Below, piece by piece: positions 7,644 through 12,576 of a stretch of 28,148 bases of DNA. A program made the position numbers and the translations under genes. This DNA is from an uncultured Peptostreptococcus sp. Its GTDB lineage: Bacteria; Bacillota; Clostridia; Peptostreptococcales; Peptostreptococcaceae. The notes under the pieces were generated by a model, which ran no database searches, had not been told where the DNA came from, and saw nothing but the letters and a program-made list of their open reading frames with translations. Each line of letters begins with the position of its first letter. Within the stretch, counting starts at the first letter, position 1. The stretch is taken from assembly GCA_900759325.1 (NCBI GenBank), contig CAAEUW010000002.1, positions 1 through 28,148 on the forward strand, in the 5' to 3' direction.

Positions 7644-7780
7644 GAAATATCTGTAAAAAATTGTACAGTTCTATCTTTTGCCGAACTCAAAGTATTGAAA
7701 TTTCAATGTTTGTATAAAATTTGTTTCTAGTGTGTTATTATCTCAATAATTAAGGCATGAATTTTTGTGGTTTTTCCTAC
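7644..7780. other. Gene-free 3' region of the methyltransferase transcript
   Basis: No open frame of note. It holds a perfect 14-bp palindrome ATTGAAATTTCAAT (7694-7707) and a short CTGTA/TACAG hairpin near 7651-7668. Nothing else is recognised. Confidence 0.35.
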
Positions 7781-8533
7781 CTAGCTTTGGCTTCTCTTGT
7801 ATGCTTGAGTGATGCGTTTTTTGGATATATCAAAGTACTTATCTTCTAATTCAATCCCTATAAATCTTCTATTTAAATTGCCACATGCAACACCTGTAGA
7901 CCCACTCCCCATACAATTATCTAATACCAACATGCCTTCATCTGTGTAAGTTTTAATTAAATATTCAAGTAGCTGCACTGGCTTTTGAGTTGGATGAACG
8001 CACTTGCTTTCCTTATTAAAATTCAAAATGTTATTGGGATAATTAGTATATTTTTGTAAATATTCCTTACAAAGTATATCCTTACCATCATATATAGTCT
8101 CTCTTGTGGATTTTTTCCTGAATTTCTTTTTAGGGGTGTCTAATTTTTTAAGCCCTTGAGGGTTATATGGTGGGTGTTTTTTATAAAAAACATTGATGTC
8201 CTCCACTTTCCTCATAGGTTGATATTTAGCAAAGCTAAAGCCTGTGACGTTATTCTTGACCCAATACCAAGAGTATTTATAATCTTTTATATTAGAGTTT
8301 ATAAGCTTAGTTGTAAATGGCTGTGCTGAAAATAAGACGATTACCCCACCAGGCTTTAAAATTCGATTGTACTCTTTCCATAAGGCATCCAAATTTATGA
8401 TGCTGTCCCACTTACAGGCTGTAGTTCCATAAGGCAAGTCGGCCAATATCATATCTATAGTATCGCCTTCTATTTCTTTCATCAGCTCCAGGCAGTCACC
8501 CTTTCTCAATTTATAATTAAAAATATTTTCCAT
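7781..8533 (-). CDS. Phage-type DNA adenine/cytosine-N4 methyltransferase (beta class)
   Basis: A 250-residue enzyme of the N6_N4_Mtase family, which transfers a methyl group from SAM to an exocyclic amine in DNA. The catalytic motif IV is DLPYGT (32-37), a DPPY variant common in phage enzymes. HPTQKP (180-185) and the SAM-binding motif I NCMGSGSTG (206-214) come later, giving the IV-to-I order of the beta class. No target-recognition or restriction partner is adjacent, so it is probably an orphan enzyme protecting phage DNA or marking the host. GGGAG lies 8 bases before the ATG. It has its own promoter overlapped by an SOS-box-like palindrome and is separated from the late operon by the oppositely oriented cargo genes. 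Target sequence cannot be predicted. Confidence 0.9.
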   Translation of the reverse strand: MENIFNYKLRKGDCLELMKEIEGDTIDMILADLPYGTTACKWDSIINLDALWKEYNRILKPGGVIVLFSAQPFTTKLINSNIKDYKYSWYWVKNNVTGFSFAKYQPMRKVEDINVFYKKHPPYNPQGLKKLDTPKKKFRKKSTRETIYDGKDILCKEYLQKYTNYPNNILNFNKESKCVHPTQKPVQLLEYLIKTYTDEGMLVLDNCMGSGSTGVACGNLNRRFIGIELEDKYFDISKKRITQAYKRSQS

Positions 8534-8553
8534 AGTAGTCTCCCTTCGTCATC

Positions 8554-8586
8554 TAAAGAACATATGTTCTTTATTTAATTATACCA
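8554..8586 (-). promoter_or_regulatory. Extended -10 promoter with SOS-box-like operator
   Basis: TGGTATAAT (8586-8578, minus strand) is an extended -10. The perfect 20-bp palindrome at 8554-8573, with centre GAACATATGTTC, covers the predicted start (about 8571). The core matches the Gram-positive LexA/DinR consensus GAAC-N4-GTTC; the outer bases are A/T rather than C/G. A repressor bound here would block the promoter directly. Confidence 0.65.
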
Positions 8587-8651
8587 CATGGATTTAGGCG
8601 AGTACATATCTAGAAAAAAGTATCTTTTTTTTAAAAAGTTTACAAAACTTC

Positions 8652-8680
8652 TTGACAATATATAACGTATGCGTTATAAT
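8652..8680 (+). promoter_or_regulatory. Perfect consensus promoter with internal dyad
   Basis: TTGACA (8652-8657), a 17-base spacer and TATAAT (8675-8680). A dyad ATAACG-TATG-CGTTAT (8663-8678) covers the spacer and half of the -10, a typical operator position. Start near 8687; it serves the 36-aa peptide and probably the two downstream small genes. Confidence 0.85.
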
Positions 8681-8705
8681 ATAAATATAGAAAGGAGGTG
8701 CAAAG

Positions 8706-8816
8706 TTGAGTAGGCAGGGTAATAGAAAGGAAAAAAGAAGTGAGTTACTCCAAATAATATCTACCATAGCAACAATTGTTGGCGCAATCGTAGGCTTGAT
8801 ATCATTATTTAAATAG
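8706..8816 (+). CDS. 36-aa single-helix membrane peptide, candidate type I toxin or phage moron
   Basis: Starts with TTG, preceded by GGAGG (8694-8698) at a 7-base gap. The first 13 residues are strongly basic (SRQGNRKEKRSE follows the start), then a hydrophobic helix (LLQIISTIATIVGAIVG) runs to the C-terminal LISLFK. No family is recognised. It has a perfect consensus promoter, an excellent ribosome site and, facing its 3' end, a minus-strand promoter that would make an antisense RNA. Small basic plus one-helix peptides with antisense RNAs are typical of type I toxins, but holin-like or regulatory roles are equally open. It is below usual gene-calling length. Confidence 0.6.
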   Translation: MSRQGNRKEKRSELLQIISTIATIVGAIVGLISLFK

Positions 8817-8826
8817 TAACTCACAC

Positions 8827-8858
8827 GTAAGTTCGAGGGCGAAAGCCCTCTTACTTAC
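8827..8858. other. GAAA-tetraloop hairpin after the 36-aa peptide gene
   Basis: GTAAGT (8827-8832) pairs with ACTTAC (8853-8858) and GAGGGC (8835-8840) pairs with GCCCTC (8845-8850), closing a GAAA loop with a 2-by-2 internal loop. There is no U-run on either strand. It could protect the 3' end of the peptide mRNA or be the 5' fold of an antisense RNA starting near 8856. Confidence 0.65.
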
Positions 8859-8862
8859 AAAT

Positions 8863-8890
8863 ATTATACCATACTCAACATATAAGTTAA
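8863..8890 (-). promoter_or_regulatory. Candidate antisense promoter facing the 36-aa peptide gene
   Basis: On the minus strand, TTAACT (8890-8885), a 16-base spacer and TATAAT (8868-8863) preceded by TGG, an extended -10. The start near 8856 points into the 3' end of the peptide gene. No ribosome site follows, so the product would be a non-coding RNA. A weak A/T-only hairpin with a short T-run at 8650-8633 could end it. Confidence 0.5.
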
Positions 8891-9031
8891 ATGAGAAAAT
8901 TACTATTATTAATTGTATCCATACTATCATTTATAGTATATCTCAAGTCGCATGAAGTGCTATCAATTATATCGGGCATGTTTTTCATGATAGCCTTTAT
9001 CTGTGATTATCTCGCAAACAGGAGGAAATAA
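8891..9031 (+). CDS. 46-aa small membrane protein, unknown
   Basis: The product begins MRKLLLLIVSILSFIVYLK and has a second hydrophobic stretch (VLSIISGMFFMIAFICDYL) and a basic tail (ANRRK), so two membrane helices are likely. No family is recognised. There is no clear ribosome site before the ATG, the main reason for caution. Its 3' end contains the GGAGG that serves the next gene, and the TAA and next ATG overlap by one base (TAATG), which points to coupled translation. Transcription probably comes from the 8652-8680 promoter. Confidence 0.45.
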   Translation: MRKLLLLIVSILSFIVYLKSHEVLSIISGMFFMIAFICDYLANRRK

Positions 9032-9219
9032 TGGAGGGGAAGACATCGGACGCACAAATCAAGGCATCTAGAAATTGGGAGCAAAAAAACAAGGAAAAGG
9101 CAAAGATTGGTAGTTATAAAAGAACAGCTAGGCTCTTTGTTAATAAGCATTCTAACCAAGAGGACCTTGACGAATTAAAAAAGCTAATATCTCAAAGAGA
9201 AGAAGAACTAAAAAAATAG
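9031..9219 (+). CDS. 62-aa phage-associated charged protein, unknown function
   Basis: A highly charged, helical protein (KASRNWEQKNKEKAKIGSYK, then ARLFVNKHSNQEDLDELKKL) of a type often seen as a small accessory gene in Bacillota prophages; role unknown. It has a strong ribosome site (AGGAGG) inside the end of the preceding gene and a one-base start/stop overlap with it. Its stop lies within the stem of the following bidirectional terminator. It is convergent with the amidase gene. Confidence 0.65.
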   Translation: MEGKTSDAQIKASRNWEQKNKEKAKIGSYKRTARLFVNKHSNQEDLDELKKLISQREEELKK

Positions 9220-9242
9220 GGGGCATCTAGACCCCCTATTTT
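9213..9242. terminator. Strong bidirectional terminator between cargo genes and lysin
   Basis: AAAATAGGGGG (9213-9223) pairs perfectly with CCCCCTATTTT (9232-9242) around an 8-base loop. On the minus strand it ends in a T7 run, closing the late operon; on the plus strand it closes the small cargo operon. Confidence 0.9.
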
Positions 9243-9247
9243 ACTGC

Positions 9248-10087
9248 CTACTTTAACCAGTAGCCCTTACTATCAAATTCATATGTCTTGCCATCTATGG
9301 TCTGCTTGCCAGTAAGCATATAGCCCTTGGCATTGAAATAGAACCAATTGTTATTGTACTTTAGCCAACCTGTAGCCATCTCACCATCTTTATCAGGCTT
9401 TAAGTAAAACCACTTAGATCCTGACTTTAGCCAGCCAGTTCTTCTCCTACCCTTGTCATAGTAGTACCACTTGCCATTTTCTTCAGTCCATCCTGACTTA
9501 GGGACTACCTTTTGAGTAGTTTGCTCAACTTCTTCTATGCTGCTATCAGGGGCTTTACCTGCAAGGCCATAAGCTATTGCCTGGGCCATCTTCTCAAATC
9601 CTAACTTCTTAGCCAGCTCTGAATCCTTTTTATTATCACAAAAGAAAGACTCTACAAGCACGGCGGTTGGTTTAGTGTCATTAATCATATATAGCTGCCC
9701 AGTTATTGGGTCACGATTGGTAAAACCTAAGCTACTGATGTTCTTGCATATCTGATTGGCTATACTATAGCCCTTTTTATCTCCAGGGTAGTGAAAAACT
9801 TCTACACCATGTCCTGCACCATCTGCAGCATTCAAATGCAGTTCGCAAACAAGATCATACTTGCCTGAATTTGCTTTAGGAATTTTATAGCTATATTCAC
9901 TTCTTTTGCTTGGAAAAACCCCCTCAGGACAAACTATCACGTCGCATGAATGACCTAGCGACTCTAGCACTCTTTTAACGTAAGGTGCAAGCTCCTTATT
10001 ATACCTATATTCGTGGGTATACCCACTTGCACTGGTACACTCACCACTTTTTAAAATGGAATGTCCTACACTTAAGAATATTCTCAT
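9248..10087 (-). CDS. Endolysin: N-acetylmuramoyl-L-alanine amidase with C-terminal wall-binding repeats
   Basis: A 279-residue lysin. Residues 1-178 form an Amidase_3 zinc domain: His9 (LSVGHS), Glu26 (THEYRYN) and His84 (CELHLNA) fit the zinc ligands and Glu146 (AVLVESFFCDN) the catalytic base. It cuts the bond between muramic acid and L-alanine of the stem peptide. After a Glu/Gln-rich linker, residues 199-279 contain four aromatic repeats (GWTEENGKWYYYD, GWLKSGSKWFYL, GWLKYNNNWFYF, KQTIDGKTYEF) of the choline/glucan-binding type. There is no signal peptide, so release needs the holin. The ATG at 10087 is chosen because GAGGT lies 8 bases upstream and the fold starts there; longer in-frame starts run back over the end of the holin gene. 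It is the last gene of the late operon. Confidence 0.93.
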   Translation of the reverse strand: MRIFLSVGHSILKSGECTSASGYTHEYRYNKELAPYVKRVLESLGHSCDVIVCPEGVFPSKRSEYSYKIPKANSGKYDLVCELHLNAADGAGHGVEVFHYPGDKKGYSIANQICKNISSLGFTNRDPITGQLYMINDTKPTAVLVESFFCDNKKDSELAKKLGFEKMAQAIAYGLAGKAPDSSIEEVEQTTQKVVPKSGWTEENGKWYYYDKGRRRTGWLKSGSKWFYLKPDKDGEMATGWLKYNNNWFYFNAKGYMLTGKQTIDGKTYEFDSKGYWLK

Positions 10088-10148
10088 CTTTTTTACCTCA
10101 CTTTCTAAAATATAAAAGGGTGGCCGTATGGACCACCCAATATATTGC

Positions 10149-10559
10149 TTATTTATCTTCTGACTTGCCAAAATTACTGCCTGACATCTTGCCTAGTATA
10201 TCCTTAAACAAAGTAGTATCTGTACCATTTTTACCTAAATTCTCTATTATAGATTTAACTTCAAAGAATAAATATCCTAGATATAGTGTATATATCAATG
10301 CCATGTCTGTGCCATTAGGCAGTAATGTGCTGATTGGAAGGAATACTATCAAAACTATCATACTGGATATCTTCCTTAAAATACCATTAATTCCTGCTTT
10401 CGATTTGAAATCAATGTTCGGATTTACAAAGGCTGCTATTGTGCCAGTGATAAAATCAACTACCATGGCAATAGCAATTAACGCTAATACAAAAAGCACT
10501 CTGCACTCCTGTGTGCTTGTGCAAGTCCTAAAAAAATCAAATACATATGTTGCTGTCAT
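10149..10559 (-). CDS. Phage holin (toxin secretion/phage lysis family)
   Basis: 136 residues with hydrophobic helices at about 21-45, 62-82 and 87-105 and a charged hydrophilic tail (GNFGKSEDK-like end), the layout of the Phage_holin_4 (TIGR01593) family. It would form membrane lesions that let the amidase reach the wall. AAGGAGG lies before the ATG. It directly precedes the amidase and starts 2 bases after the propeller gene. Confidence 0.85.
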   Translation of the reverse strand: MTATYVFDFFRTCTSTQECRVLFVLALIAIAMVVDFITGTIAAFVNPNIDFKSKAGINGILRKISSMIVLIVFLPISTLLPNGTDMALIYTLYLGYLFFEVKSIIENLGKNGTDTTLFKDILGKMSGSNFGKSEDK

Positions 10560-10560
10560 T

Positions 10561-11604
10561 TTATGCTTCCTCCTTGTTCCTTAGAATTTTATATCCCAGT
10601 AGCTTTTTAGACTTTGGAGATATTTTTTTAACCTGATACCCATAGTCCCCAGTGTATAAATTTCCTTCGTGGTCTATATGCATTGATGTGATATTTTTCG
10701 ATCCATTTAAAAAAGTTGATAACTTTGTACCATCTTTGCTGTATTTAATTATATTACCGTTAAATCCTCCTGCATAAATATCATTGTTTGAGTCAATACA
10801 AATTATGGTTATCATATCTCTTGTACTATTTGTCCATGCTCTTCTACCATCTTGCATAAATTTTACTACCATATTATCGGCATTTGAAATAATTAAGTTT
10901 CCGTCACCATCTACATTAATTCCTAAAACATATCCCCCGGGGTTTCTTTTCCATATTTCTTGACCATCTTTACTTATTTTTCTAATGTAATTGTCATTTG
11001 AAAAGCTATAGATGTTATTTTCAGAATCAATGGCTAATTTAGTTACAATATCTGTATGTCCTGTAAACTTCCATATTTCTTGACCATCTTTACTTATTTT
11101 TCTTAAGGTTTTATCAAAAGAACCAGTATAAATATTGTCATCTGTGTCAATTACAATACGTGATATTTCCCTAGTGTGCCCGGTAAAATTCCAAACCTCT
11201 TGCCCATCCTTGCTTATTTTTCTTAAAGTTCCATCATCAGAGGCGCTATATATATTATCCTCTTTATCTACAACAACAGATTCTATCATTTTACTGTGGC
11301 CGGAGAATCTCCATACTTCATCTCCCAAATTATTTAATTTTACAACATTGGGATTTTCTTTATTTTCACCAAATATTATATTTCCTTCAGAATCAACTAA
11401 GACAACAGAGGGAACAGCATTATTTTGTTTCTGCCATGCTCTTTTAAATTCGTTTGAAAATGAATAAATTTCATTGATTTTTGACCTAGGAATCACATCT
11501 CCAACGTTCCAACTTCCTGAACTTGCACCTCCAGACTCAACTACTAGCTGACTGCCGATATATAGCTTGTCTATTTTCTCAGTATTTAAATTTAAAGTAG
11601 CCAT
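10561..11604 (-). CDS. Seven-repeat beta-propeller tail protein, candidate receptor-binding protein
   Basis: 347 residues. The first 60 form a separate N-terminal segment (KIDKLYIGSQLVV, then a GGASSGSWN linker) of the kind that anchors phage tail proteins. Residues from about 64 to the end carry seven repeats of about 40 residues with the pattern hhhD-x2-(D/G)NIY-x6-hRKISKDGQEhW-x-FTGHT, resembling WD40/PQQ-like blades; seven is the classic propeller number. At DNA level the middle repeats are exactly 120 bases apart, with a 35-base identical stretch (10949-10983 and 11069-11103). There is no enzyme motif. The position between the BppU protein and the holin is where receptor-binding proteins lie, so host surface binding is the favoured role (inference). 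Confidence 0.75.
   Translation of the reverse strand: MATLNLNTEKIDKLYIGSQLVVESGGASSGSWNVGDVIPRSKINEIYSFSNEFKRAWQKQNNAVPSVVLVDSEGNIIFGENKENPNVVKLNNLGDEVWRFSGHSKMIESVVVDKEDNIYSASDDGTLRKISKDGQEVWNFTGHTREISRIVIDTDDNIYTGSFDKTLRKISKDGQEIWKFTGHTDIVTKLAIDSENNIYSFSNDNYIRKISKDGQEIWKRNPGGYVLGINVDGDGNLIISNADNMVVKFMQDGRRAWTNSTRDMITIICIDSNNDIYAGGFNGNIIKYSKDGTKLSTFLNGSKNITSMHIDHEGNLYTGDYGYQVKKISPKSKKLLGYKILRNKEEA
10949..11224 (-). repeat. 120-base tandem repeats inside the propeller gene
   Basis: The segment coding for KISKDGQEIW occurs at 10949-10983 and 11069-11103 with 35 identical bases, and a diverged copy lies at about 11189-11223. The period is exactly 120 bases (40 codons). The identity suggests recent duplication or gene conversion of blades. 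Confidence 0.85.
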
Positions 11605-11607
11605 GAA

Positions 11608-12558
11608 TTACACCTCTTTCTTAATTAAATAAAATGTCCTATCTGTAGGTGCTATTGTAAGTGCATTGTACTCTGCTTGAGTCAAGACTCTTACTTCACC
11701 AGGTAGACCCTGTTCACCTTTATCACCCTTAGCACCTGGCTGACCATTTGCCCCAGTGTCACCCTTATCACCTTTAAGGCTCGCCTTCTGTGTTGGTGTA
11801 AGTGCTTCAAATGTTACTTGACCATCTTCACCCTTGGCCTTCTGCCTTGTGTCTACTCCGTCAACATACCAATTACCATTTTGAATTGTGATTACTGGCT
11901 TATCACCCTTAGGACCTGTTAGTCCAGTATCTCCCTTATCACCCTTAGCACCTTTTAGGCTGTTCTTTTGCTCCTGTGACAACTCTTCAAATGACATCTT
12001 TCCATCTTGACCTATTGCCCTTTTGCCTGTGTCTACATTGTCAATGACCCAATTCCCCTTGTCATTGATAGTAATTACTGGCTTATCACCCTTAGGGCCT
12101 TTTAATTCGTCTGTGTGTAGCCTAAGGTGAGTAATCTCATCTATATACTGCTTTACTTTGGCATAATCAACTACTATGTTGACTCCTGCCTTTGCCCCAG
12201 TCTTAATTGATTTGCCTATCTTGATTTTAAAAGGCGGTGACTGGATAGACTCACTACCATTTGACATCTCAATCTGTGCATAGTGTATTGAGTCATTTTC
12301 AAGCATTTCAGAATTTAAGACTACTTGGAATATTCCCTGGTCTGCATTGACTACTGACCCAGTGGCAAATACTACCTTAGTGCCTTGCTCTACCATCATT
12401 TTAATTGTAATACCTGATAGGCTCATTATTTGAGAGTCATTAAATACCTGGAATTCAAACACCCTGGCAGTGTCATATTGAGTCGCATAGCAATCCTCAA
12501 TATATCCATCTTTCATAGTTATTTTATACTTTGCTTTTCCTATGTCTCTAAGTGCCAT
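11608..12558 (-). CDS. Baseplate upper protein (BppU N-terminal domain) with collagen-like repeats
   Basis: 316 residues. About 1-135 resemble the BppU N-terminal domain (FEFQVFNDSQIMSLSG, KVVFATGSVVNADQGIFQVV) that attaches side proteins to the baseplate in lactococcal-type siphophages. The rest alternates Gly-X-Y collagen-like tracts (GAKGDKGDTGLTGPKGDK, GQPGAKGDKGEQGLPGEV) with two similar inserts (PVITI-x-GNWxxDxVDT). The C-terminal TQAEYNALTIAPTDRTFYLI is a common ending of such proteins. Collagen-like tracts should form a trimeric stalk. AAAGGGG precedes the ATG. It lies between the tail-tip and propeller proteins; its likely role is baseplate-to-fibre linkage. Confidence 0.85.
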   Translation of the reverse strand: MALRDIGKAKYKITMKDGYIEDCYATQYDTARVFEFQVFNDSQIMSLSGITIKMMVEQGTKVVFATGSVVNADQGIFQVVLNSEMLENDSIHYAQIEMSNGSESIQSPPFKIKIGKSIKTGAKAGVNIVVDYAKVKQYIDEITHLRLHTDELKGPKGDKPVITINDKGNWVIDNVDTGKRAIGQDGKMSFEELSQEQKNSLKGAKGDKGDTGLTGPKGDKPVITIQNGNWYVDGVDTRQKAKGEDGQVTFEALTPTQKASLKGDKGDTGANGQPGAKGDKGEQGLPGEVRVLTQAEYNALTIAPTDRTFYLIKKEV

Positions 12559-12576
12559 AATATTGCCCCTTTCTGC

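Noticed and set aside
8594..8824. Minus-strand 76-codon frame opposite the 36-aa peptide gene
   Set aside because: GTG start without ribosome site, unusual composition and a stop inside promoter sequence; it is read as a shadow, though an antisense RNA may cross it.
10088..10171. N-terminal extension of the amidase by 28 residues
   Set aside because: It would run into the holin gene, and the fold and a good ribosome site begin at 10087.
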